From positions 62,001 through 126,000 of the forward strand of contig NZ_CP138858.1 of NCBI RefSeq assembly GCF_033878955.1: 64,000 nt of DNA, given 5' to 3'. Position 1 is the first letter of the stretch, and the number at the start of each line of letters is the position of its first letter. The notes under the pieces are model-generated. The model was not told the origin of the DNA and did not search any database. It saw only the letters and a list, made by a program, of their open reading frames with translations. The translations under genes were made by a program, and so were the position numbers. Shown here piece by piece: positions 16,893 to 25,399 of this stretch. This stretch comes from Coraliomargarita algicola. Its GTDB lineage: Bacteria; Verrucomicrobiota; Verrucomicrobiia; Opitutales; Coraliomargaritaceae.

Positions 16893-19800
16893 ATGATATA
16901 CTGTGTTTACAAAATTATGCTTCCAAATCATCATCTCCCCCAACTGACTCTTAATCGAATTCAAGCGACGGTGAACCGTCTCAAAGCAGCCGTTTGGACG
17001 GATCGTCAAGCCGTCGAGGTCGAAGCCTCGCGTGCACAAGCCCAGCAGCTTTCGTTGGCTGAGGGGCAGCAGTTGAAGCGCCGCAAAGTGAAGCCTTGTT
17101 CGTTCTGGGGGAAGCTCTTTGATCAACGTTGGTGTCGAGTGACTTTGTCGCAGGCGGCTGACGGCAACACTTGGATGGAATGGAAGGATCAAGGCGAGGC
17201 GACGCTCTATGTGGATGGTCAGGCGTATTTCGGTTTCAATGTCGCTCATTCTCGTTGCCGTTTGCCCGAAGGGACGACAGAAGTTTGGCTACAGTCGAGC
17301 TGCATCCAGAGTGCGATCTGGCATCCGGAAGCCAATGGTATGGATGCGGCAGGTAGTTATTTCGAGGGGGCCTTTGTCGTCAAGCGTAACGACGTGGCAT
17401 GGAATGCTTACCACGATCTAAAGTGTCTCTTTGATTTGGCGATGGATCAGCGTCAGCGAGAAAATCCACAACTGTCGGCGGCACTTAATTGTTTTGGACA
17501 GCAAGCCTCGGTGAATAAAGCGACGCCGGTTTACCGTCGGATATTACGTGGGTTGGAGGATGCGGCCAATGAGCTCGATCAAAAGGGAATCCCTGCGATG
17601 CGTCGCTGCTTGGCTAAGCTTTATCAGGAGCTGAAGATGGACAAGACTTTCGCTAAGTGCATTTTGACGGGGCATGCTCACCTCGACCTAGTTTGGATTT
17701 GGCCCGAGCGGATGGGTGAACTTAAGGCGGTTAACATTTTCGCCACGGCAGATCGCTTGATGGAGGAGTATCCTGAATACCGTTTTGCTTACAGTCAGCC
17801 GGCTAGTTACGAAGCTGTGGCGAAACGTGAGCCTGACTTGTATGATCGCGTCAAGGGGCGCATTGAATCAGGCAAATGGCAGGCCACGGGGGCCATGTAT
17901 GTGGAGTCCGATACGATGATTGCTTGCGGCGAAGCTCTGGCCCGCAGTTTTACGCTTGGTCAAAAAGGCTTTGAGGCGATCAACGGAGCTTTGTCAAAGC
18001 TCACCTGGTTGCCGGATGTGTTTGGTTACTCGGCCTGCTTGCCTCAGATTATGAAACAGACGGGGGTAGAGTATTTCTTCACCACCAAGATGACCTGGAA
18101 CGCCATTAACCGCTTCCCTTATAGTAGTTTTATTTGGCGTGGAAATGATGGCTCTGAGATTCTGGCACATGTGACTCAGGATTCCGGCTACGTGACTCAT
18201 GTGGAGGTCAACGATGTTAAAGCACCGATGTTAGCCAATCAACAAGCGGACATACATGGGGAGTATTTGCTGCCCACGGGGTACGGTGACGGGGGAGGCG
18301 GTGTGACTGATGACATGTTGGAACGGGCGCGCCGATTGAGTGCATTGCCCGGTATGCCGGACCTGGAATGGGATCAACCGGAAGCTTTCTTTGATCGTTT
18401 GAATGGGGTGCGTGACGAATTGCCCGTGCATCAGGGCGAGTGTTACTTGGAGTATCACCGCGGTACATTCACTACACATGGCAATTTGAAGGCCAGCTTC
18501 CGTGGATTGGAGCGTGCCATGCAGGTGGCCGAGGCCGTGGCCGCGGCCACCGGTAAGATTTGGAACATGGAGGATTCGTGGAAGCGCCTCGTGTTTGCTC
18601 AATTCCATGATTACATCCCCGGTAGCTCAGTTTGGGATGTGTATATGGAAGATTTACCGGTATTGGATGGGCATGCTGCTAAACAGCTAGCGGAAGCGGA
18701 GAAGGCACTTACTGCTAAGGGAGACGATTGCCTTTTTAATCCACATGCCGTGGAAGTCTCAAAGTGGATCGATAGGCCGGACGCGTCGGCTTTTGTTACT
18801 TTGCCGCCCTTGAGTGGTTCACTGATCGAAGCGGTGATTCAGGATGCTCCGGCGTCAGTCGAAGTGAAGGGCCGGAAGGTTTCCAACGGTGTGGTTGAGT
18901 TCCGTGTCAATGCTTCTGGTTGGATCGATCAACTCAGTTGGGAAGGCGTTGAGGTGCCGCTGTCCGGTCCGCTGGGGCAACTGATGCTCTATCCAGATCA
19001 TGCCGCGTATTTCGAAGCCTGGGACATTGACCGTCAGACTTTGAGCCTGGGAGAAGTCTGCAAGGCCAAGGCAAGTATCACTGCCGTTGACGGGGGCGCG
19101 CACCGCGCGGGAATCGCGGTGACGCGTAAGATCGGTGTGTCCAGCGAAGCGACTGTTACTTTTATGTTGGAAGCGGGGAGCCCCTTGGTGCAAGTCACAG
19201 TGGATCTCGATTGGCAGGAGCCTCAGTCCTTACTTAAGCTGCTTTTCCCGACGAAGTATGCCGCCACCAATGCGCGCTTTGGCATTCCTTATGGCAGTGT
19301 CTTGCGCAAGCAAGTGCCAGATGGCATGCCAGCCGAAGCTCAGTGGGAAGTGCCTTTCAGTCGGTACCTCGCTGTGTTTGATGAAGGCGAGCGCGAGGGG
19401 CTCTTTCTGACGACCGAATCGAAATACGGTGCGACTGTGCGTGAAGGTTCAGTAGGTTTGAGTTTGGTGCGCAGCCCCCGTGTTACCGGGTTCGAAATGC
19501 ATGGGAATGCCTGGCCAGCTCATTTGACGCGCTTGAAGATAGAATCGCCCTATAGCGATATCGGTTCGCATCAGATTAAGTTAGCCATCGGTCGCTATGA
19601 TGCCGAGTTGCCGCGTGAGCGTCAGCCTGCATCCATTGCAGACACATTCTTTACCGGTCCAGTAGCCTACACTGGCAAAGCTATCGCCCCCGTCATTGAA
19701 TCGATCGAAGGTGGCGAGAGTTTGGTGCCGCATTGGGTTAAGCCTACCGAGGATGGTTATGTGCTGCGTTTACACGAAGTCGCCGGACGTCGTGGCACAA

Positions 19801-19931
19801 TCCAAGTTCACTTGGTGGATGGCTACGAACTCGCTCAAACAGATATTAGTGAATCCAAGCAAATGTCTGTGAATTCGATGATTCGTTTTTCACCCTATGA
19901 AGTAGTTAGCCTTTTGGTGCGACGTTCGTGA
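16893..19931 (+). CDS. GH38 alpha-mannosidase, cytoplasmic
   Basis: The 1012-residue protein matches the bacterial cytosolic GH38 group in length and domain order: an N-terminal beta domain, the catalytic domain from about residue 255 with GHAHLDLVWIW (zinc ligands His261/263 and Asp265), and the probable nucleophile Asp375 in WLPDVFGY. The alpha-mannosidase middle domain follows (GTFTTHGNLKASFRGLERA) and then the large beta-sandwich C-terminal domains. It has no signal peptide. Family members release alpha-linked mannose from short oligosaccharides. The start may be the internal ATG at 16917. The gene is divergent from the AraC regulator, and the acetylesterase gene follows 90 bp downstream on the same strand. 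Confidence 0.92.
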   Translation: MIYCVYKIMLPNHHLPQLTLNRIQATVNRLKAAVWTDRQAVEVEASRAQAQQLSLAEGQQLKRRKVKPCSFWGKLFDQRWCRVTLSQAADGNTWMEWKDQGEATLYVDGQAYFGFNVAHSRCRLPEGTTEVWLQSSCIQSAIWHPEANGMDAAGSYFEGAFVVKRNDVAWNAYHDLKCLFDLAMDQRQRENPQLSAALNCFGQQASVNKATPVYRRILRGLEDAANELDQKGIPAMRRCLAKLYQELKMDKTFAKCILTGHAHLDLVWIWPERMGELKAVNIFATADRLMEEYPEYRFAYSQPASYEAVAKREPDLYDRVKGRIESGKWQATGAMYVESDTMIACGEALARSFTLGQKGFEAINGALSKLTWLPDVFGYSACLPQIMKQTGVEYFFTTKMTWNAINRFPYSSFIWRGNDGSEILAHVTQDSGYVTHVEVNDVKAPMLANQQADIHGEYLLPTGYGDGGGGVTDDMLERARRLSALPGMPDLEWDQPEAFFDRLNGVRDELPVHQGECYLEYHRGTFTTHGNLKASFRGLERAMQVAEAVAAATGKIWNMEDSWKRLVFAQFHDYIPGSSVWDVYMEDLPVLDGHAAKQLAEAEKALTAKGDDCLFNPHAVEVSKWIDRPDASAFVTLPPLSGSLIEAVIQDAPASVEVKGRKVSNGVVEFRVNASGWIDQLSWEGVEVPLSGPLGQLMLYPDHAAYFEAWDIDRQTLSLGEVCKAKASITAVDGGAHRAGIAVTRKIGVSSEATVTFMLEAGSPLVQVTVDLDWQEPQSLLKLLFPTKYAATNARFGIPYGSVLRKQVPDGMPAEAQWEVPFSRYLAVFDEGEREGLFLTTESKYGATVREGSVGLSLVRSPRVTGFEMHGNAWPAHLTRLKIESPYSDIGSHQIKLAIGRYDAELPRERQPASIADTFFTGPVAYTGKAIAPVIESIEGGESLVPHWVKPTEDGYVLRLHEVAGRRGTIQVHLVDGYELAQTDISESKQMSVNSMIRFSPYEVVSLLVRRS

Positions 19932-20021
19932 GTGGGATTTAAATTTTATCGAAGTTACTTTGCATTCCTGTGGCATTTTAAGCTTCACCTGTAGGAGAAG
20001 ATCATTAATGCATGTTAGCTT

Positions 20022-21524
20022 ATGTTGACGTTTACCTCTCGTATCCCCGCAATTCTGTCAATTTCTTGCCTGTGCTTGACGGCACATGCAGATGTGAGCC
20101 TGCCGAGCATTTTCGGAGACCACATGGTGCTCCAGCGAGAGCAGAGCAACCCCGTCTGGGGGACTGCCGATGTGGGCGAGTCTGTAACAGTTACCATCGG
20201 GGATCAGTCGCATACGACTGTGGCCAATGATGCTGGGCAATGGCGAATTGAGCTTGAGCCCTTGGCGGTGGGCAGTCCTTACACCTTGAGTGTTGAGGGC
20301 AAAAATACGCTTCAATTTGAAGATGTACTGGTTGGTGAGGTTTGGTTCTGTTCCGGGCAGTCGAATATGGAATGGTCGGTGAAGAATTCCAACCATGCAG
20401 CAGTGGAATTGGCTACAGCCAACCATCCTCAAATTCGTTTGATCACGGTCGCTAAGAATGGCACACAAGTGCAACAGGATGATTTTAAGGGTGAATGGCA
20501 AGTGGCTACGGCAGCTACGGTTGCCGATTTCTCTGCGGTGGGGTATTTTTTCGGCAAGCGTTTGAATGATGCTTTAGATGTTCCGATTGGATTGATTGAT
20601 AATGCATGGGGAGGCTCTGCAGCCGAAGCGTGGGTGCCACGTGAGGTATTGGCTGCGGAGGGCACATTTGATGACTATATCACATCGTGGGATGAGCGCA
20701 CAGCGGATTACACGGATGAAGTGCATGCCGAAAAGATCGCAGAATTTCGCGCTTGGGAGGCCGCGGGCAAGCCTGAGCCGCATAAACGCTGGCCCAGTGA
20801 CCCGCGCAAGAATCAACATCGACCTGGCAATATTTATAATGGCATGGTCTATCCGCTGACCGGATATGGCATACGCGGAGTGATTTGGTATCAAGGCGAG
20901 ACGAACTCAGGCCGTGCTTCACAATACCATGAGCTCTTTTCCTTATTGATTCGCAACTGGCGAGAGAGCTGGGATCAGGGCGATTTTCCGTTTTATTGGG
21001 TGCAACTTGCTGATTTTCAGTCGGAAGACTCGGAACCTACGGATAGCAGTTGGGCGTATCTGCGCGAGGCGCAAACCATGACGCTTTCTTTGCCGAATAC
21101 CGGGGAAGCTGTAATCATTGATGCGGGGGAAGGACGTGATATTCACCCACGTGACAAGCAGACGGTGGCCGACCGTCTAGTGCGGCATGCTCTGGCCAAA
21201 GATTACGGCTATGATATTGCCAGTGACAGCCCACGCTATGCTTCCATGTCAATTGAGGGCAATACCGTGACAGTGAAATTCGACCATATCGATCAGGGCT
21301 TGTATGCATTCGATGTCAAAGAAGTGAAAGGCTTTAGCATCGCGGGTGAAGATCAGGAATTTGTCTGGGCCGATGCCAAAATTGTAGGCAAAGATACAGT
21401 CGAAGTGTCCAGTGAACTGATCGAGAATCCAGTGGCTGTACGCTACGCTTGGGCCATCAATCCTGTCGCGAACTTACAAGATCGCAATGGTCTACCAGTG
21501 ACGCCTTTCCGCACGGATCAGTAA
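20022..21524 (+). CDS. Secreted sialate O-acetylesterase-like carbohydrate esterase
   Basis: The signal peptide (residues 1-23, ending TAHA) is followed by VSLPSIFGDHMVLQRE, a beta domain, and the SASA catalytic block VGEVWFCSGQSNMEWS with the probable catalytic serine at residue 114. The later GVIWYQGETNS and the DIHPRDKQTVADR motif (catalytic His) complete the family signature. The length of 500 residues fits. In environmental bacteria these enzymes remove acetyl groups from polysaccharides rather than sialic acid. It follows the GH38 gene and ends one base before the convergent AraC gene. A tiny 6-codon frame with AGGAG (19994-19998) overlaps its start. Confidence 0.85.
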   Translation: MLTFTSRIPAILSISCLCLTAHADVSLPSIFGDHMVLQREQSNPVWGTADVGESVTVTIGDQSHTTVANDAGQWRIELEPLAVGSPYTLSVEGKNTLQFEDVLVGEVWFCSGQSNMEWSVKNSNHAAVELATANHPQIRLITVAKNGTQVQQDDFKGEWQVATAATVADFSAVGYFFGKRLNDALDVPIGLIDNAWGGSAAEAWVPREVLAAEGTFDDYITSWDERTADYTDEVHAEKIAEFRAWEAAGKPEPHKRWPSDPRKNQHRPGNIYNGMVYPLTGYGIRGVIWYQGETNSGRASQYHELFSLLIRNWRESWDQGDFPFYWVQLADFQSEDSEPTDSSWAYLREAQTMTLSLPNTGEAVIIDAGEGRDIHPRDKQTVADRLVRHALAKDYGYDIASDSPRYASMSIEGNTVTVKFDHIDQGLYAFDVKEVKGFSIAGEDQEFVWADAKIVGKDTVEVSSELIENPVAVRYAWAINPVANLQDRNGLPVTPFRTDQ

Positions 21525-21525
21525 A

Positions 21526-22305
21526 TTAAACTTGTGCTACTTGCAGTCTTAATTGTGTAGGACTGAGATTGAAACGTTGTCGTATGACTTTGTTAAAATG
21601 CTGGAGGTCAGGGTAGCCGACTTCGGCAGCGATGACTTTGATCGGTAGGTCGGAGTAGCTGAGTAATTCTTTTGCGCGGTCTGTGCGCATTCGCCGTAGC
21701 CAAATGGCTGGGGTTTCCCCCGTTTCTTGTTTTATGATACGGGTCAATTGATTGTGAGAAATTTGGCAGCGCTTTGCCAGCTCATGTATCGTGAGAGATG
21801 TGCCCATTTCCTGTGTGACAATTTCGCAGGCTGTAGCGACAACTCGTTGGTTATTCGGCGAGTTGTCGGCATTCACTAAGATGTCTTGAATGCCCAATAA
21901 TACTTCCCATAGCCTTAAGTTGGCCCGCATGGGAGCGCTTCTTATTAAAGGGATTGCGCCAACCAGTAAGCTTTTGAGTTGGGGAAGCCTGGCGTCGTTG
22001 TGTATGAATTGCGATGCTTGTGTTTCATGGGCAAAGTTTTCAGGCAGTTGGAAATGACAATATAAGTGCTCGGAAGGCCCTTGGTAGTGAAAGGTGATTG
22101 GAATATTCGGAGGCACGATCGAACAAGCACCGGGTTCGAGTGCGTAGCATTGGTCGACACAATCGATTCGCCCATAGTATTCATAAAAGTGAAGCGACCA
22201 GAATTGAGGGAGCACGTAGGTCTCTTTGGCGACTTGGTGGCCATGTATGCCACGAGTCAATTGTCGGATCTGTGGCGGGGCCTTTAATGTTTGCAACCAA
22301 TTCAT
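21526..22305 (-). CDS. AraC-family transcriptional regulator
   Basis: The C-terminal AraC DNA-binding domain is unmistakable: LTIHELAKRCQISHNQLTR as the first helix-turn-helix and IKVIAAEVGYPDLQHFNKVI as the second, ending LSPTQLR. The N-terminal half has a cupin-like fold with LEPGACSIVPPN. The ATG at 22305 gives MNWLQTLKAP; an ATG at 22344 would run through the motif GGTGAAAATATTCCACC at 22310-22326, so the shorter form is preferred. It is convergent with the acetylesterase gene. The same motif precedes the GHL6-like gene at 25.4 kb, suggesting autoregulation and control of that enzyme. Confidence 0.85.
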   Translation of the reverse strand: MNWLQTLKAPPQIRQLTRGIHGHQVAKETYVLPQFWSLHFYEYYGRIDCVDQCYALEPGACSIVPPNIPITFHYQGPSEHLYCHFQLPENFAHETQASQFIHNDARLPQLKSLLVGAIPLIRSAPMRANLRLWEVLLGIQDILVNADNSPNNQRVVATACEIVTQEMGTSLTIHELAKRCQISHNQLTRIIKQETGETPAIWLRRMRTDRAKELLSYSDLPIKVIAAEVGYPDLQHFNKVIRQRFNLSPTQLRLQVAQV

Positions 22306-22309
22306 GAAT

Positions 22310-22333
22310 GGTGAAAATATTCCACCAATTATT
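22310..22333. promoter_or_regulatory. Shared motif GGTGAAAATATTCCACC before an AraC gene
   Basis: The imperfect inverted repeat GGTG...CCACC, followed by AATTATTG, lies directly upstream of the AraC start at 22305. A near-identical block occurs at 25318-25342 in front of the GHL6-like gene. A role as an AraC-type binding site is inferred from this recurrence. Confidence 0.45.
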
Positions 22334-22378
22334 GCTATAAACAAGTGTTTCTTATTCGGAAATTTCTGGAACAGGCTA

Positions 22379-23962
22379 TCACGCGCCCACTCGGGACGAT
22401 CCGTGCCCTTTGTGTTCCAGTCCGTGGTCTGGTTCGGCGAGATCTTCGGCGGGTATTTCTGAAATGAGGTCGACCCAGCGCTTGCCGCCTGGGGGATCTT
22501 GTGAGAGTGGCATCACTGTGGAGCTCGCTTCGATACTGTAGACACGTAAGTCGCTAGCGCCCCAGGTGCTATGGCCTGTCCAGCGAATGGCTGTGACGCT
22601 TTGCGCCACGGGTAAGACATAGAGACGGCGCCTGTTCGCATCCACTTTGCAGAGTTCTATCCAGTCACCTTGTTTAGTTTGGATTTCTACGGTGAAGGAG
22701 CGAACCATTGCCGTAGGCACCTGCACAGGAACGTCATTCAGTCCGTAACGGCAAGGCATGCGCTTATCATCATTTAAGTTGCTGTCAAAGACCAGGCGCA
22801 GACATTCCACTTCCTGTGGTGATTTCCATTTGAGCTCGATGGATGCCCCGATGGGGCCCGTCCATACGTGCGATTGTTTGTCGGCTTCGCGCTCGTGGCC
22901 GTCGAGTAGGACGTCCGTCGATTCGCCTTTGGAGCCGCTGACCTGTGCGGCTTGCATGAGCTCGCAGAGTGGACGGGTCTTGCCGGGTAACCAGCAATCG
23001 TCTTCCATCAGGCGTGTCTGTAGCGTTTGTATTTTCTGACTGCTAATCTCAGCTGGTAAGCATTGCTGTTCGACGCAAAGTGCGGCGGCCGTGCCCACCG
23101 CTTGCCCCAATAGAGAGCAGGTGCCCATCACACGGGTGGAAGACAGGGCCGCGTGGGTGGCTGAAATGTTTCGCCCGGCACAGAACAGATTTGTAATGTT
23201 TTTTGAATACAGGCAGCGAAACGGAATGCCATAGGGGGAAGGGGCCGGGTGGAAGATGGTCGCGCTGCCAGGGTAATACAATCCTGCAGGGTGATGATCG
23301 TCCATGCTCCAACCGCCGTAGGCGACGATGTCGTCAAATTTACCTGCTGTCTCGATGTCCATTTGAGTTAGCACGTGGGGGCCCACATAGCGTCGATTTT
23401 CGCGTTTTCCAGGAAGTGAGCCGAGCCAGCGTAAGCGCCAGTTGCGCAGCTTCTCCGCCTGTGGGCCGCGATTTTTCATATAATCCCAAATACCCCAGGC
23501 TGCCTTAACGAGTTCGTCGTAAATACTTTCTGCGTCAGTAATTGTGTTTTTCAGACCTCCAATCTCCAGCCACCAGAAGTTGTGGCCAAAGCCGCTCGCC
23601 ACGCGTGAGGGCAGGTTGGATTCTTCATCAAAGACATAGGCCCACTCGGGCGGTGTGAAGTCCTGTGGCTCGGCAGTTTCTTCCAACTGCAGTAGGATGG
23701 TATTGCCCATTGTCTTTAGGTCCGATTTCAAGGGGGCAATTGGCTCTCCGGTTTCTTCGCGGCTCTCACGTCCCCAGCTCACTTCAGCGCCAGATAGGGG
23801 AGCTAAGATGGAATCTCCGGAGCAATCGATGAAGATGTCGGCTTTAACGCTGTGCCAGGTTTGGGTGGTTAATTGCCATGCGTTTACGCTGGTGATACGA
23901 TTGCCGTCCATCGTCACATCGTTACATGTGCAATTGAGTAAGGTCGTGAGGCCGGGCGTCAT
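22379..23962 (-). pseudogene. FAD-dependent oxidoreductase, C-terminal portion (frameshifted gene)
   Basis: This frame carries most of an FAD-dependent oxidoreductase of the FAD_oxidored (xanthan-lyase-associated) group: DIFIDCSGDSILAPLSGAE, FRCLYSKNITNLFCAGRNIS and STRVMGTCSLLGQAVGTAAA are family hallmarks. It ends in a beta-sandwich of about 150 residues. The N-terminal Rossmann region is in another frame at 23973-24260. The coding sense actually continues in this frame upstream of the ATG at 23962, up to about 24014 (RNPNGNYSTWDSVLLEFAK), which shows that the two pieces are one gene interrupted near 24015. Either one extra base or two missing bases would explain the break. There is no signal peptide, so it is cytoplasmic. 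Confidence 0.75.
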
Positions 23963-23972
23963 CTTTGCAAAT

Positions 23973-24260
23973 TCAAGCAGGACCGAGTCCCAGGTGGAAT
24001 AGTTGCCGTTGGGATTTCGTCAAGTTGAGCAATTGGATCTCTTCCAGGATACCGGTCTCTTTGCGGTGGTGTCCGTGGGCGCCGCAAATCCACATACGTA
24101 CTTCGGACGAAGCATTGCCTCCTAATACGGGACGATCATGGATCAATACTACGTTGGCGCCACGCCTTGCTGCAGCCACTGCTGCAATCAATCCGGTCAT
24201 GCCACCTCCGACGACGCATACGTCTACCTTTTCTTCTTTGGACTCGAGTCTGGAATTCAT
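23973..24260 (-). pseudogene. FAD-dependent oxidoreductase, N-terminal FAD-binding portion (frameshifted gene)
   Basis: The 95 codons hold the Rossmann FAD-binding motif: VDVCVVGGGMTGLIAAVAAAR (GGGMTG), the acidic strand end VVLIHDRPVLGGNAS, and RMWICGAHGH. The family normally continues with a NL-RNP segment; here it reads LLNLTKSQRQLF and stops, while the expected continuation is found in a different frame on the same strand. The pieces belong to one oxidoreductase gene, 22379-24260. The family is often associated with sugar oxidation near polysaccharide-degrading genes. The gene is divergent from the AraC regulator at 24336 (75-bp gap). Either sequencing error or a true mutation is possible. 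Confidence 0.75.
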
Positions 24261-24335
24261 TTAAAAAGGATTTGGTATCGTCAGCAGAAAATCAAATCGA
24301 CAGGCTATCCTATATTACACATTATATATCAAATA

Positions 24336-25226
24336 ATGAACATTCTTCGCCCAAGCTGCTTCCCTGAATACAGACTGGAGCAATGGAACAGTCTACGGAT
24401 TCAGCTGCTTTGGGCGTATCAGAAAAAGGGTGATCTGCCGCAAGTGATCGACAGTATGGATTATCATTTTCAGAGTGCGGCACTTGTTATCAAAGGTTGG
24501 GCTAAAGTCGGGGTTAGTACGGATGCGGAGCACCGCGCGGATCCTGGGCAGTGGCTTATTTTTAAGCAGGGGAGACGTCGTCAACAGTTCAGTGTTGATT
24601 GCGAGTTACTCTCGATTGCCTATCGCTTTCAACTGCCTACCGGCGAAGCGCTCTATGATGACGGGCTTCCGTGCATCTTTGACGCGACTGAGGCCCCACG
24701 GCTTGAGCGTGAGGCACGTAAAATACTTCCTTTAATGGCGCGGCACGTGGACGCGGGCTTTCTTCGTTTGCAGCAAGTACTTGATATGCGCGATTACATG
24801 CTTACACAAAATGCTTTACGCTCATTTCTGCTTGAGTTGACTGCGGTGCTCCAAGTGAAGGGAATTCATCCGCAGGTCATGGGGAAGGGCAACGCTCGAG
24901 TGGCGCAAGCGATGGAGATGATTAACTCTGCGGATATCTATGAGCTGGGGAAATCCGTGACTAATGCCAGTATTGCGAAACGAGTTTCTCTCAGTCTGCC
25001 CCATTTGGAACGACTGATGGTGGCCGAGACGGGGCATACGCTTTATCAACATATTGACTTACGCAAACTACAAACGGCGCAAGACGCATTACTCGCGAAT
25101 CATGATAGTATGAAAGCGATCGCCTATTCACTGGGCTTTTCTTCGCCGGCGCATTTCAATAGTTGGTTCAAAAAGCGAACTCGAATGACACCTTTGCAGT
25201 TTAGAAGGCAAGGGGCATTCGGTTGA
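24336..25226 (+). CDS. AraC-family transcriptional regulator
   Basis: The start at ATG 24336 (MNILRPSCFPEYRLEQW) gives 296 residues. The C-terminal domain has two helix-turn-helix units: TNASIAKRVSLSLPHLERLM and MKAIAYSLGFSSPAHFNSWFK, ending TPLQFRRQ. The N-terminal half is a probable cupin-like ligand domain. Upstream of this ATG the same frame is open, but it runs over the divergent oxidoreductase gene, so it is not used. The gene faces the oxidoreductase back to back and precedes the GHL6-like gene, so it may regulate either. Confidence 0.8.
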   Translation: MNILRPSCFPEYRLEQWNSLRIQLLWAYQKKGDLPQVIDSMDYHFQSAALVIKGWAKVGVSTDAEHRADPGQWLIFKQGRRRQQFSVDCELLSIAYRFQLPTGEALYDDGLPCIFDATEAPRLEREARKILPLMARHVDAGFLRLQQVLDMRDYMLTQNALRSFLLELTAVLQVKGIHPQVMGKGNARVAQAMEMINSADIYELGKSVTNASIAKRVSLSLPHLERLMVAETGHTLYQHIDLRKLQTAQDALLANHDSMKAIAYSLGFSSPAHFNSWFKKRTRMTPLQFRRQGAFG

Positions 25227-25317
25227 GAGGCGATGTTTATGCTGGCTAGAATCGAGTGTTAAAGGAGATGTGGACGAACTCTATAATATCACAGGCGGCC
25301 TTCGCATATTCTTGGGC

Positions 25318-25342
25318 GGTGAAAATATACCACTAATAGTGG
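25318..25342. promoter_or_regulatory. Shared motif GGTGAAAATATACCAC and palindrome CCACTAATAGTGG
   Basis: The motif matches that at 22310-22333 with few changes and ends in the 13-bp palindrome CCACTAATAGTGG (25330-25342). It lies 58 bp upstream of the GHL6-like start. An AraC-type binding site is the likely role. Confidence 0.45.
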
Positions 25343-25399
25343 CTGTGGAACAAGCGTTTTTGCTTTTGCAGCACTGTGATTATATGCAAATTTTTCTGT

